From Streptomyces liangshanensis (lineage in GTDB: Bacteria; Actinomycetota; Actinomycetes; Streptomycetales; Streptomycetaceae), in contig NZ_CP050177.1 in NCBI RefSeq assembly GCF_011694815.1, positions 3,275,001 to 3,339,000 on the forward strand: a DNA stretch of 64,000 nucleotides. The letters run 5' to 3'. How positions within the stretch are numbered: the stretch's first letter is position 1; the number at the start of each line of letters is the position of its first letter. The translations under genes were made by a program, and so were the position numbers. Shown here one piece after another: positions 52,965 through 62,089 of this stretch. The notes beneath the pieces are model-generated. The model saw only the letters and a list, made by a program, of their open reading frames with translations. It ran no database searches and had not been told where the DNA came from.

Positions 52965-53810
52965 ATGCCTTCTTTCAGCACCCCCCTGCCGATCTCCGTG
53001 ACCGCCCGCGTGGACGCCGGATCCATCCAGTTCACCGCCACCGACCGCACCGACACCGTGGTGACCGTGGCCCCCCGCGACCCGAAGAAGGACCAGGACG
53101 TACGGACCGCCGAGCAGACCGAGGTCACGTACACGAGCGGAGTCCTGACCATCAGGACGCCCAAGCAGCGCTACCTCCTCGGCCGCACCGGCACCGTCGA
53201 CGTGAGCGTCGACCTCCCCGCGGAGTCCGCCGTCGACATGACCGGCTCCTGGGCGCAGGTGCTCGGCGAGGGCCGGCTCGGCGAGGTGCGGGTGAAGACG
53301 TCGTCCGGCGACGTCCGCCTCGACACCACCGGCCCGCTCCACCTCACCGCCTCCCACGGCTCGATCACCGTCGAGCGGGTCGAGGGCCCGGCGGAGATCA
53401 CCACCAGCTCCGGCAGCATGCGCGTCGGTACGGTCGCGGGCGCCGCCGTCCTGAAGAACTCGCACGGCACCACCACCGTCGGCACCGCCACCGGCGACCT
53501 GCGCGTCAGCGGCTCCAACGGCGACATCATGATCGAGCACGCCGAGGACTCCGTCACCGCCACCACGGCCCACGGCACCCTGCGCGTGGCCGAAGTGGTG
53601 CGCGGCACGGTCCAGTTGGAGACCGCCTACGGGGCCATCGAGGTCGGCATCCGCGAGGGTACGGCCGCCTGGCTCGACGTCAGCGCGGCCTCGGGCCAGG
53701 TACGCAACACGCTCACCCCGTCCGACGCCCCCGAGCAGAGCGAGGACAAGGTCGAGGTCCGCGCCCGTACCCGCTACGGCAACATCGACATCCGCCGCGC
53801 CAGGGCCTGA
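52965..53810 (+). CDS. DUF4097 beta-strand repeat protein
   Basis: 281 residues with no signal peptide and a run of short beta repeats: VRVKTSSGDVRLDTTG, LHLTASHGSITVERVEG, ITTSSGSMRVGTVAG, VLKNSHGTTTVGTATG, LRVSGSNGDIMIEHAED, VTATTAHGTLRVAEV. This is the DUF4097 beta-helix-like fold (related to adhesin-like and LiaX proteins). Start ATG 52965 has AAGAGGA upstream. It is followed by the ABC exporter genes and preceded by the RHH gene, all co-directional. Function unknown. Confidence 0.85.
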   Translation: MPSFSTPLPISVTARVDAGSIQFTATDRTDTVVTVAPRDPKKDQDVRTAEQTEVTYTSGVLTIRTPKQRYLLGRTGTVDVSVDLPAESAVDMTGSWAQVLGEGRLGEVRVKTSSGDVRLDTTGPLHLTASHGSITVERVEGPAEITTSSGSMRVGTVAGAAVLKNSHGTTTVGTATGDLRVSGSNGDIMIEHAEDSVTATTAHGTLRVAEVVRGTVQLETAYGAIEVGIREGTAAWLDVSAASGQVRNTLTPSDAPEQSEDKVEVRARTRYGNIDIRRARA

Positions 53811-53876
53811 CCGTCCCGCACTCCACTCCGCATTCCCGCCCCCTCCATCCACTGAGCCTTCGATCGGGAGGACCCC

Positions 53877-54926
53877 ATGCCTGAATCTGTCATGCCCATG
53901 CCCACCCCTGCCGCCGCAGGGACCGACCGCGCCGGCCACCCGTCCCCCGCCGCCATCTCCACCCTCGGCCTGCGCAAGTCGTACGGCGACAAGACCGTCC
54001 TCGACGGCATCGATCTCCGTATCCCCGCCGGGTCCGTCTTCGCCTTGCTCGGGCCGAACGGCGCCGGCAAGACGACCGTCGTGAAGATCCTGTCCACCCT
54101 CATCGGCGCCGACGGCGGACAGGCCCAGGTCGCGGGCCACGACATCGCCACCGCACCGGACAAGGTCCGTGCCGCGATCGGCGTCACCGGCCAGTTCTCC
54201 GCCATCGACGGCCTGATCACCGGCGAGGAGAACATGCTCCTCATGGCGGACCTGCACCACCTCCCCCGGCACGAGGGGCGGCGGGTCGCCGCCGGACTCC
54301 TCGACCGGTTCGACCTCACCGAGGCGGCGAAGAAGCCCGCCTCGACCTACTCCGGCGGCATGAAGCGCCGCCTCGACATCGCCATGACCCTCGTCGGCGG
54401 CCCGCGCATCATCTTCCTCGACGAGCCCACCACCGGCCTCGACCCCCGCAGCCGTCACACCATGTGGGGCATCATCCGCGAGCTGGTCTCCGACGGCGTC
54501 ACCGTCTTCCTCACCACCCAGTACCTGGACGAGGCCGACGAACTCGCGGACCGGATCGCGGTGTTGAACGACGGCAGGATCGCCGCCGAGGGCAGCGCCG
54601 ACGAGTTGAAGCGGCTCGTCCCCGGAGGACACGTACAACTCCGCTTCTCCGACCCGTCCGCCCACCGCGCCGCCGCCACCGCCCTGGACGGCGTCACCCG
54701 GGACGACGAGGCGCTCACGCTCCAGATCCCCCACGACGGCAGCCAGCGGGCCCTGCGCTCGGTCCTCGACCGGCTGGACGCGGCCGGCGTCGAGGCGGAC
54801 CAACTCACCGTCCACACCCCCGACCTCGACGACGTCTTCTTCGCCCTGACCACCCCGACCACCCCCGCCGCCCCCCACGCCGCCACCGGCTCCCCCGCCG
54901 CCACCACCCAGGAGACATCCCGATGA
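53877..54926 (+). CDS. ABC exporter ATP-binding protein, DrrA type
   Basis: 349-residue ATPase: STLGLRKSYGDKTVLDGIDL, Walker A GPNGAGKTT, signature YSGGMKRRLDIA, Walker B RIIFLDEPTTGLDPRSR, and the H-loop-equivalent TTQYLDEADELADRIAVL typical of daunorubicin-resistance DrrA proteins (Q-Y rather than H). The C-terminal extension (TLQIPHDGSQRALRSVLDRL, LDDVFFALT) is also DrrA-like. ATG 53877 has GGGAGGA 5 nt upstream. The stop overlaps the permease ATG (ATGA). The substrate is unknown; export of a lipid or drug is likely by family. Confidence 0.94.
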   Translation: MPESVMPMPTPAAAGTDRAGHPSPAAISTLGLRKSYGDKTVLDGIDLRIPAGSVFALLGPNGAGKTTVVKILSTLIGADGGQAQVAGHDIATAPDKVRAAIGVTGQFSAIDGLITGEENMLLMADLHHLPRHEGRRVAAGLLDRFDLTEAAKKPASTYSGGMKRRLDIAMTLVGGPRIIFLDEPTTGLDPRSRHTMWGIIRELVSDGVTVFLTTQYLDEADELADRIAVLNDGRIAAEGSADELKRLVPGGHVQLRFSDPSAHRAAATALDGVTRDDEALTLQIPHDGSQRALRSVLDRLDAAGVEADQLTVHTPDLDDVFFALTTPTTPAAPHAATGSPAATTQETSR

Positions 54927-55714
54927 GCGCCCTCGCCCTCGCCGTACGCGACTCGACCACGATGCTGCGCCGCAACCTCCTGCACGTGCGCCGCTACCCG
55001 TCCCTGACCCTGAACCTGCTGCTCACCCCGGTCGTTCTGCTGCTGCTCTTCGTCTACGTCTTCGGCGACGTGATGAGCGCCGGCATCGGGGGCGGCGGCG
55101 CCGACCGCTCCGCGTACCTCGCCTACCTCTTCCCCGGCATCCTGATGCTGACGATCGGCGGCACCACGATCGGCAGCGCGGTGTCCGTCTCGATGGACAT
55201 GACCGAGGGCATCATCGCCCGCTTCCGCACGATGGCGATCCACCGCGGCTCGGTGCTCATCGGGCACGTCGTGGGAAGTGTGATCCAGTGTGTGATGAGC
55301 GTGGTCCTCGTAGGGGCCGTCGCGGTGGCGATCGGCTTCCGGTCCACGGACGCCACCGCCGTCGAATGGCTCCTGGCGATCGGCCTGTTGACGCTCGTCT
55401 CGCTGGCGCTGACCTGGATTGCGGTCGGGATGGGCCTGTCCAGCCCCACCGTGGAGGCGGCCAGCAACAACGCCATGCCGCTGATGATCCTGCCGCTGCT
55501 CTCCAGCGCGTTCGTCCCGCTCGACTCGATGCCGGGCTGGTTCCGCCCGATCGCCGAGTACCAGCCCTTCACCCCGGCCATCGAGACCCTGCGCGGCCTC
55601 CTGCTCGGCACGGAGATCGGCCACAACGGCTGGCTGGCCGTGGCCTGGTGCCTGGCCCTCGCCGCCCTCGGCTACATCTGGTCGACGTCGCTCTTCAACC
55701 GCGACCCGAAGTAA
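54923..55714 (+). CDS. ABC exporter permease, ABC-2/DrrB type
   Basis: 263-residue permease with six membrane segments: LTLNLLLTPVVLLLLFVYVFG, AYLFPGILMLTIGGTTIGSA, VIQCVMSVVLVGAVAVAIGF, LLTLVSLALTWIAVGMGL and others. MDMTEGIIARFRTMAIHRGSVL is the coupling-helix segment of DrrB-like proteins, and FNRDPK ends it. It pairs with the upstream ATPase by an ATGA overlap. The stop region is duplicated downstream. Confidence 0.93.
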   Translation: MSALALAVRDSTTMLRRNLLHVRRYPSLTLNLLLTPVVLLLLFVYVFGDVMSAGIGGGGADRSAYLAYLFPGILMLTIGGTTIGSAVSVSMDMTEGIIARFRTMAIHRGSVLIGHVVGSVIQCVMSVVLVGAVAVAIGFRSTDATAVEWLLAIGLLTLVSLALTWIAVGMGLSSPTVEAASNNAMPLMILPLLSSAFVPLDSMPGWFRPIAEYQPFTPAIETLRGLLLGTEIGHNGWLAVAWCLALAALGYIWSTSLFNRDPK

Positions 55715-55742
55715 CCGCGGCCCGAAGTAGCCCCGGCCCGAA
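55705..55742 (+). repeat. Direct repeats across the permease stop codon
   Basis: CCCGAAGTA occurs at 55705-55713 (containing the first two bases of the stop TAA) and 55721-55729, period 16 bp, followed by further CCCCGGCCCGAA copies at 55731 and about 55761. Confidence 0.75.
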
Positions 55743-55813
55743 CAACCTCCACACGAATAGCCCCGGCCCGAAGCGATCCCGCCCCCCGGCGATCGCCCCC
55801 CGCACCGCCCGAC

Positions 55814-55852
55814 GGGCGGCGTACCCCGACCCCGTGTCGGCGTACGCCGCCC
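55814..55852. terminator. Bidirectional hairpin between the permease gene and hemB
   Basis: GGGCGGCGTAC (55814-55824) pairs perfectly with 55842-55852, and the intervening bases can form an inner CCGAC/GTCGG stem. It lies between convergent stops. Confidence 0.75.
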
Positions 55853-55871
55853 GCCGCCCGTTCCGCGCGAC

Positions 55872-56873
55872 TCAGCGCGCGGCCCGCAGCTTCTGCGCGA
55901 CCTCCGTCGCCCAGTACGTCAGGATCGTCGACGCCCCCGCGCGCTTGATGCCCGTCAGGGTCTCCATGATCGCCGCGTCCCGGTCGATCCAGCCCCGCTC
56001 GGCCGCCGCCTCGACCATCGCGTACTCACCGGAGATCTGGTACGCCGAGACCGGCACGGCCACCTCGGCCGCGATCGCCGCCAGGATGTCCAGGTAGGGC
56101 CCGGCCGGCTTGACCATGACGATGTCGGCGCCCTCCTCCAGGTCCAACGCCAACTCCCGCAGCGCCTCACGGGCGTTGGCCGGGTCCTGCTGGTACGTCT
56201 TGCGGTCGCCCTTGAGCGACGACCCGACGGCCTCCCGGAACGGGCCGTAGAACGCCGACGAATACTTCGCGGTGTACGCGAGGATCGACACGTCCTCCCT
56301 GCCGATCGTGTCCAGCGCGTCCCGTACGACACCGACCTGACCGTCCATCATGCCGCTGGCCCCCACCATGTGGGCGCCGGCGTCCGCCTGGACCTGGGCC
56401 ATCTCCGCGTACCGCTCCAGCGTCGCGTCGTTGTCGACCCGGCCCTCCGCGTCCAGCACCCCGCAGTGGCCGTGGTCCGTGTACTCGTCGAGGCACAGGT
56501 CCGACATGACGACCAACTCGTCCCCGACCTCGTCCCGCACCGCGCGCAGCGCGATCTGGAGGATCCCGGCCGGGTCGGTGCCCGCCGTCCCCACCGCGTC
56601 CTTCTTCGCGTCGTCGGGCACGCCGAACAGCATGATCCCGGAGACCCCGGCCTCCACCGCCTCCACCGCCGCCTTCCGCAGGGTGTCCAGCGAGTGCTGC
56701 ACGACCCCCGGCATGGCGGCCAGCGGCACCGGCTCACTGGCCCCCTCCCGTACGAACGCGGGAAGGATCAGGTCCGCCGGGTGCAGCCGCGTCTCGGCGA
56801 CCATCCGCCGCACCGCCGGGCTGACCCGCAGCCGCCGAGGGCGCGCGCCGGGGAAGGATCCGTACACAGTCAT
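55872..56873 (-). CDS. hemB: Delta-aminolevulinic acid dehydratase (porphobilinogen synthase)
   Basis: 333-residue enzyme joining two 5-aminolevulinates to porphobilinogen. The metal loop reads [14 protein letters not shown] with Cys127 and Cys137 but Asp129 in place of the middle zinc cysteine, so it belongs to the Mg/K-type or mixed metal class. Schiff-base lysines lie in [15 protein letters not shown] and [13 protein letters not shown]-terminal [18 protein letters not shown] is standard. It lies 110 nt after the hemD-fusion stop, on the same strand as rex-hemACD. Confidence 0.96.
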   Translation of the reverse strand: MTVYGSFPGARPRRLRVSPAVRRMVAETRLHPADLILPAFVREGASEPVPLAAMPGVVQHSLDTLRKAAVEAVEAGVSGIMLFGVPDDAKKDAVGTAGTDPAGILQIALRAVRDEVGDELVVMSDLCLDEYTDHGHCGVLDAEGRVDNDATLERYAEMAQVQADAGAHMVGASGMMDGQVGVVRDALDTIGREDVSILAYTAKYSSAFYGPFREAVGSSLKGDRKTYQQDPANAREALRELALDLEEGADIVMVKPAGPYLDILAAIAAEVAVPVSAYQISGEYAMVEAAAERGWIDRDAAIMETLTGIKRAGASTILTYWATEVAQKLRAAR

Positions 56874-56983
56874 CGTCCATCGCCTCTTGCTTGTTCAGTT
56901 CTGATGTCGTCCGGGATGTCGTCCGGTACGACCACGGTCCCGGCCGCCCCCGGACAGCGGGACAGCCGGGACCGTGACCCCAC

Positions 56984-58642
56984 CTACGTCGTACGCCGCC
57001 TGCGGCTGCCCGGGCGCCGTTCGCTCGGCCGGGTGACCGGGTCGCCGGCCTCCTTCGCCGCCTCACGGCGCTGCGTGCCGAACGCGGCGAGCGCCTCGGC
57101 CAGCTTGTGCACCGACGGCTCGGGCGAGAGGACGTCGACCCGCAGGCCGTGCTCCTCGGCGGTCTTCGCCGTGGCGGGGCCGATACACGCGATCACCGTC
57201 ACGTTGTGCGGCTTGCCCGCGATCCCGACCAGGTTCCGCACCGTGGACGACGACGTGAACAGCACGGCGTCGAAGCCGCCGCCCTTGATCGCCTCCCGGG
57301 TGTCGGCAGGCGGCGGCGAGGCGCGCACGGTGCGGTACGCCGTGACGTCGTCCACCTCCCAGCCCAGCTCGATCAGCCCGGCCACCAGGGTCTCGGTGGC
57401 GATGTCGGCACGCGGCAGGAAGACGCGGTCGATCGGGTCGAACACCGGGTCGTAGGGCGGCCAGTCCTCCAGCAGGCCGGCGGCGGACTGCTCGCCGGAC
57501 GGCACGAGGTCGGGCTTCACCCCGAACTCGACGAGGGAGGCGGCCGTCTGGTCGCCCACCGCGGCGACCTTGATCCCGGCGAAGGCGCGGGCGTCGAGCC
57601 CGTACTCCTCGAACTTCTCCCGCACCGCCTTCACCGCGTTGACCGACGTGAAGGCGATCCACTCGTAGCGCCCGGTGACCAGGCCCTTGACCGCGCGCTC
57701 CATCTGCTGGGGCGTACGCGGCGGTTCGACCGCGATGGTCGGGACCTCGTGCGGGACCGCGCCGTACGACCTGAGCTGGTCGGACAGCGAGGCGGACTGC
57801 TCCTTGGTCCGCGGGACGAGGACCTTCCAGCCGAACAGGGCCTTGGACTCGAACCAGGCGAGCTGGTCGCGCTGGGCGGCCGAACTGCGCTCGCCGACGA
57901 CGGCTATGACGGACTGGTGCCCGTCCGGGGACGGCAGCACCTTCGCCTGCTTGAGGGTCTGCGCGATGGTGCCGAGCGTGGCGGTCCAGGTGCGCTGCCG
58001 GGTGGTCGTACCGGCGACGGTGACGGTCATCGGGGTGTCCGGCTTGCGGCCGGCCGCGACCATCTCGCCGGCGGCGGCGCCCACCGACTCCAGGGTGGTG
58101 GACACGACGACCGTGGCGTCGCTGGCGCCGATCTCCGTCCAGCACCGCTCGCTGGCGGTCCTGGCGTCGACCATGCGGACGTCCGTGCCCTGCGCGTCCC
58201 GCAACGGCACCCCGGCATAGGCCGGGACGCCGACCGCGGCCGCGACACCGGGCACGACCTCGAAGGCGATGCCCGCGGCGGCGCACGCGAGCATCTCGGC
58301 GCCCGCGCCACCGTCCAGGCCCGGGTCACCGGTCACCGCACGGACCACCCGCTTGCCGCCGCGCGCGGCCTCCATGACAAGATTGGCCGCATCCCGGATC
58401 GCGGGGATCCCGGCGGCTGTTGACGCCTCGTCGACGACCGTCAGTGCCGGTGTGCTCACCCCCGCCCTGGCATGGGCGCGTACTACTTCGAGCACATCAG
58501 GCTCGGCGATCAGTACATCCGCCCCCGCGAGCGCCTCGACGGCGCGAAGTGTCAGCAGACCCGGATCTCCGGGTCCGGCACCGAGGAAGGTGACGTGCCC
58601 CGATGCGGAGTAGGCCGTTAGGTCATAGGTGGTGGGGCTCAA
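56984..58642 (-). CDS. hemD: Fused uroporphyrinogen-III C-methyltransferase / uroporphyrinogen-III synthase
   Basis: 552 residues. The N-terminal SAM-dependent methylase (residues about 12-245: VTFLGAGPGDPGLLTLRAVEAL, VVPGVAAAVGVPAYAGVPL, PDTPMTVTVAGTT) resembles CobA/SUMT. The C-terminal HemD domain (about 270-520: WKVLVPRTKEQSASLSDQL, YEWIAFTSVNAVKAV, GFDAVLFTSSSTVRNLV, CIGPATAKTAEEHGLRVD) closes the tetrapyrrole ring. Start is TTG 58642, with GGGGGAG 6 nt upstream and a TTGA overlap with the hemC stop; the frame further upstream is a shadow of hemC. The fusion can commit carbon both to heme and to precorrin-2. Confidence 0.93.
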   Translation of the reverse strand: MSPTTYDLTAYSASGHVTFLGAGPGDPGLLTLRAVEALAGADVLIAEPDVLEVVRAHARAGVSTPALTVVDEASTAAGIPAIRDAANLVMEAARGGKRVVRAVTGDPGLDGGAGAEMLACAAAGIAFEVVPGVAAAVGVPAYAGVPLRDAQGTDVRMVDARTASERCWTEIGASDATVVVSTTLESVGAAAGEMVAAGRKPDTPMTVTVAGTTTRQRTWTATLGTIAQTLKQAKVLPSPDGHQSVIAVVGERSSAAQRDQLAWFESKALFGWKVLVPRTKEQSASLSDQLRSYGAVPHEVPTIAVEPPRTPQQMERAVKGLVTGRYEWIAFTSVNAVKAVREKFEEYGLDARAFAGIKVAAVGDQTAASLVEFGVKPDLVPSGEQSAAGLLEDWPPYDPVFDPIDRVFLPRADIATETLVAGLIELGWEVDDVTAYRTVRASPPPADTREAIKGGGFDAVLFTSSSTVRNLVGIAGKPHNVTVIACIGPATAKTAEEHGLRVDVLSPEPSVHKLAEALAAFGTQRREAAKEAGDPVTRPSERRPGSRRRRTT

Positions 58643-59649
58643 GGTCGCTCCCCCATAAGACCGGCCGCACCCTTGGCAAGCATGTCGGACGCGAGTTCGC
58701 GACCGAGCGCGATGGCATCCCCGTGCGATGTGGGTACGGGACCGGTGGTGGACAGCTGCACCAACGTCGAGCCGTCGGTCGTGCCGACGACGCCGCGCAG
58801 GCGCATTTCGTTGACAACCTGCTCCTCGGCCAGCAGGTCGGCCAGGGCACCCACAGGTGCGCTGCAACCGGCCTCCAGGGCGGCGAGCAGGGATCGCTCG
58901 GCGGTCACGGCGACCCGCGACCGCGGATCGTCGAGCCCGGCGAGCACAGCGGCGAGGTCCACGTTGACCGCGGCGCACTCCACTGCCAGGGCCCCCTGAC
59001 CGGGGGCGGGCAGCACGGTGTCGACCGACAGGAACTCGGTCACCTCACCGATCCTGCCGATCCGGTGGAGCCCCGCGGCGGCGAGCACGACGGCGTCGAA
59101 CTCCCCGCTGCGGACGTGTTCGAGGCGGGTGTCGATGTTCCCGCGGATCGGCGCCGTCCTTATGGACAGGCCGTGGTTGCGCGCGTACGCGTTGAGCTGC
59201 GCCGCCCGCCGCGGCGACCCCGTACCGACCCGGGCGTCCGGGGGCAGTTGGTCGAGCCGCAGTCCGTCCCGCGCGACCAGGACGTCCCTCGGATCCTCCC
59301 GGACCGGCACGGCGGCCAGCGTGAGGTCGTCGGGCTGCCCGGTCGGCAGGTCCTTGAGGGAGTGCACGGCGAAGTCGACCTCGCCGCGCAGCAGCGCGTC
59401 CCGCAGCGCGGTGACGAAGACGCCCGTGCCGCCGATCTGCGCGAGGTTCTCCCGCGAGGTGTCGCCGTACGTGGTGATCTCCACCAGCTCGACCGGTCGC
59501 CCGGTCAACTCCGTCACGGCCCGGGCGACTTGCCCGGACTGCGCCAGGGCGAGCTTGCTGCGTCGGGTACCCAGCCTCAGCGGCCGTCCGGGCCCGGGGG
59601 CCTTGTCGGGCCGCAGAGGCCTCTCGGGCCTCAGTGCCTTCTCGGTCAT
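58639..59649 (-). CDS. hemC: Porphobilinogen deaminase (hydroxymethylbilane synthase)
   Basis: 336-residue enzyme polymerising four porphobilinogens. LRLGTRRSKLALAQSG, DFAVHSLKDLPT (catalytic Asp), GTGSPRRAAQL, IRGNIDTRL and EAGCSAPVGA with Cys262 carrying the dipyrromethane cofactor are all present. The N-terminus holds a PERPLRPDKAPGPGRPLR lead. It is coupled by 4-bp overlaps to hemA (ATGA) and the hemD fusion (TTGA). Confidence 0.97.
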   Translation of the reverse strand: MTEKALRPERPLRPDKAPGPGRPLRLGTRRSKLALAQSGQVARAVTELTGRPVELVEITTYGDTSRENLAQIGGTGVFVTALRDALLRGEVDFAVHSLKDLPTGQPDDLTLAAVPVREDPRDVLVARDGLRLDQLPPDARVGTGSPRRAAQLNAYARNHGLSIRTAPIRGNIDTRLEHVRSGEFDAVVLAAAGLHRIGRIGEVTEFLSVDTVLPAPGQGALAVECAAVNVDLAAVLAGLDDPRSRVAVTAERSLLAALEAGCSAPVGALADLLAEEQVVNEMRLRGVVGTTDGSTLVQLSTTGPVPTSHGDAIALGRELASDMLAKGAAGLMGERP

Positions 59650-61001
59650 ACTCGCCCTCTGCCTACACCGTCGGTGTCATTCAGGTCGGCCCGGCTGACG
59701 GCGGCGACCGTCTGCGGGTCGAGGTCGAAGAGTTCACGCAGCGCGTCCGCGTATCCGGCGCCGCCGGGCTCGCTCGCCAGCTGCTTGACCCGCACGGTGG
59801 GCGCGTGCAGGAGTTTGTCGACGACACGGCGCACCGTACGCGTGATCTCGGCGCGCTGCTTCTCGTCCAGGTCGGGGAGCCTGCCTTCGAGGCGGGCCAC
59901 TTCGGTGCTGACCACGTCCGCGGCCATGGCGCGCAGGGCGACCACGGTCGGAGTGATGTGCGCGGCGCGCTGAGCGGCGCCGAAGGCGGCCACCTCGTCG
60001 GAGACGATCGTGCGCACCAGTTCGACGTCGGCGGCCATGGGGGCGTCGGCGGAGGCCTCGGCGAGCGACTCGATGTCCACGAACCGGATGCCGCCGAGGC
60101 GGTGCGCGCCGGCGTCGATGTCACGGGGCATGGCGAGGTCGAGCAGGGCCAGGGGTGCGGTACGGCCGGTCAGGGCGGCCTCGACGGTGTCGGCGGCGAG
60201 GACCAGGCCCGTCGCGCCCGTACAGGACACGGCGATGTCGGCACGTGTCAGTTCGCCGGGGACGGCGCCCATGGTCACGGCCCTGGCGCGGACGCCGGTG
60301 CCGCCGGGCTCGGTGAGGATCTGGGCGAGCCGCTCGGCGCGGGGCGCGGTGCGGTTGGCGATGACGATCTCCTCGACGCCGGCCCGCGCGAGGGTGGCGG
60401 CGGCGAGCGAGGACATCGAGCCGGCGCCGATCACCAGGGCCCGCTTGTCCTTGGCCCAGGCCTCGACGGCCGCGCCGGCGGCGAGCTGTTCGAGCCCGAA
60501 GGTGACCAGGGACTGTCCGGCCCGGTCGATGCCGGTCTCGCTGTGGGCGCGCTTGCCGACCCGCAGGGCCTGCTGGAACAGGTCGTTGAGCAGCCGGCCC
60601 GCGGTGTGCAGCTCCTGCCCGAGGGCCAGCGCGTCCTTGATCTGCCCGAGGATCTGTCCCTCGCCGACGACCATGGAGTCCAGGCCGCAGGCCACCGAGA
60701 AGAGGTGGTGGACGGCCCGGTCCTCGTAGTGCACGTAGAGGTAGGGGGTGAGCTCGTCGAGCCCGACACCGCTGTGCTGCGCGAGCAAGGTGGACAGCTC
60801 GGCGACCCCGGCGTGGAACTTGTCGACGTCGGCGTACAGCTCGATGCGGTTGCAGGTGGCGAGGACGGCCGCCTCGGTGGCGGGCTCCGCGGCGAGCGAG
60901 TCCTGCAACAGCTTGATCTGCGAGTCGGTGGAGAGCGACGCGCGCTCCAGCACGCTCACCGGCGCGCTGCGGTGGCTCAGTCCGACGACGAGGAGACTCA
61001 T
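59646..61001 (-). CDS. hemA: Glutamyl-tRNA reductase
   Basis: 451-residue NADPH enzyme that starts the C5 heme pathway. VVGLSHRSAPVSVLERAS, VLATCNRIELYADVD with the nucleophilic Cys, YEDRAVHHLFSVACGLDSMVVGE, RALVIGAGSMSSLAAATLA (NADPH site) and the C-terminal dimerisation helix are clear. The unusual extra LKLDP-type tails seen in some actinomycetes are short here. ATG 61001 overlaps the rex stop. Its product is used by HemL, encoded at 6283-7623. Confidence 0.96.
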   Translation of the reverse strand: MSLLVVGLSHRSAPVSVLERASLSTDSQIKLLQDSLAAEPATEAAVLATCNRIELYADVDKFHAGVAELSTLLAQHSGVGLDELTPYLYVHYEDRAVHHLFSVACGLDSMVVGEGQILGQIKDALALGQELHTAGRLLNDLFQQALRVGKRAHSETGIDRAGQSLVTFGLEQLAAGAAVEAWAKDKRALVIGAGSMSSLAAATLARAGVEEIVIANRTAPRAERLAQILTEPGGTGVRARAVTMGAVPGELTRADIAVSCTGATGLVLAADTVEAALTGRTAPLALLDLAMPRDIDAGAHRLGGIRFVDIESLAEASADAPMAADVELVRTIVSDEVAAFGAAQRAAHITPTVVALRAMAADVVSTEVARLEGRLPDLDEKQRAEITRTVRRVVDKLLHAPTVRVKQLASEPGGAGYADALRELFDLDPQTVAAVSRADLNDTDGVGRGRV

Positions 61002-61795
61002 GCGGGCATCACCGCCGGTACGTCCCCCTCGGGTCCCTTCCTGCCGGCGGCGCCCGGCGGGGCGGTGTCCCGGGGGGCGTCGGCGGGCAGCGCGCGCTCG
61101 CCGGCCGGCAGGGCGGCCTCGGCCGCGGCTTCCTCGCCGGCCTTGCGCTGCTCGTGGAAGGCGAGGATCTGGAGCTCGATGGAGAGGTCGACCTTGCGGA
61201 CGTCCACGCCGTCCGGCACGGACAGCACCGTCGGCGCGAAGTTGAGGATCGAGGTCACCCCGGCGGCGACGAGCCGCTCGCAGACCTGCTGGGCGGCGCC
61301 CGCGGGGGTCGCGATGACCCCGATCGAGACACCGTTGTCGCTGATGATCTTCTCCAGCTCGTCCGTGTGCTGGACGGGGATCCCGGCGACCGGCTTCCCG
61401 GCCATCTCAGGGTCCGCGTCTATCAGCGCGGCGACCCGGAACCCGCGGGACGCGAACCCGCCGTAGTTGGCGAGCGCGGCGCCGAGGTTACCGATTCCGA
61501 CGATCACGACCGGCCAGTCCTGCGTCAGGCCCAGCTCGCGGGAGATCTGGTAGACGAGGTACTCGACGTCGTAGCCCACCCCCCGCGTCCCGTACGAACC
61601 GAGGTAGGAGAAGTCCTTGCGCAGCTTCGCGGAGTTGACCCCGGCCGCGGTCGCCAGTTCCTCGGAGGAGACAGTGGGTACGGACCGCTCGGACAGAGCG
61701 GTCAGAGCCCGCAGATACAGGGGAAGCCGGGCGACGGTGGCCTCGGGGATTCCTCGGCTACGGGTCGCCGGTCGGTGAGTTCGGCCAGTTGCCAC
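60998..61795 (-). CDS. rex: Redox-sensing transcriptional repressor Rex
   Basis: 265-residue NADH/NAD-responsive repressor. The winged-helix N-terminus (IPEATVARLPLYLRALTAL, TVSSEELATAAGVNSAKLRKDFSYLG, GTRGVGYDV) is followed by a Rossmann domain (VVIVGIGNLGAALANYGGF, VAALIDADPEMAGKPV, IGVIATPAGAAQQVCERLV) and the C-terminal swapped helix. An Ala/Pro-rich tail follows. Start GTG 61795 has AGGAG 5 nt upstream. In S. coelicolor Rex controls cydABCD, nuo and its own rex-hemACD operon. The gene is coupled to hemA, and a matching operator lies upstream. Confidence 0.96.
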   Translation of the reverse strand: MATGRTHRPATRSRGIPEATVARLPLYLRALTALSERSVPTVSSEELATAAGVNSAKLRKDFSYLGSYGTRGVGYDVEYLVYQISRELGLTQDWPVVIVGIGNLGAALANYGGFASRGFRVAALIDADPEMAGKPVAGIPVQHTDELEKIISDNGVSIGVIATPAGAAQQVCERLVAAGVTSILNFAPTVLSVPDGVDVRKVDLSIELQILAFHEQRKAGEEAAAEAALPAGERALPADAPRDTAPPGAAGRKGPEGDVPAVMPA

Positions 61796-61869
61796 GGTGC
61801 TCCTGCGGGATGAGCGAGGCTGTAGGCGGCCGTATGTCCCAGGACCGCCCCGTCGAATGCAGGCTATGT

Positions 61870-61891
61870 CTTTGTGAACGCGTGCACAAAG
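61870..61891. promoter_or_regulatory. Rex operator (ROP) upstream of rex-hemACD
   Basis: CTTTGTGAACGCGTGCACAAAG is a 22-bp near-perfect palindrome. Its core TTGTGAACGCGTGCACAA (61872-61889) fits the Rex consensus TTGTGAAN4TTCACAA with one mismatch. It lies 77 bp upstream of the rex start, consistent with the known autoregulated rex promoter of Streptomyces. Confidence 0.9.
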
Positions 61892-62089
61892 ATGGTGTCC
61901 GCTTTGTCCGAGCAAAGTGACCGGGGTCACGCACCCCGATCCCGTCACCCCGGGACCGCCGGCCACGTCAGCCTGATGCACACACGAAGGGGGCAAAACC
62001 GCACACACTCCTCACGACATACGCCCCCGAGACCGCTTCGGCCGATGAAATGCCCGGCAAAGCGCCCATGATGTTAACCGCCTTTCCGT

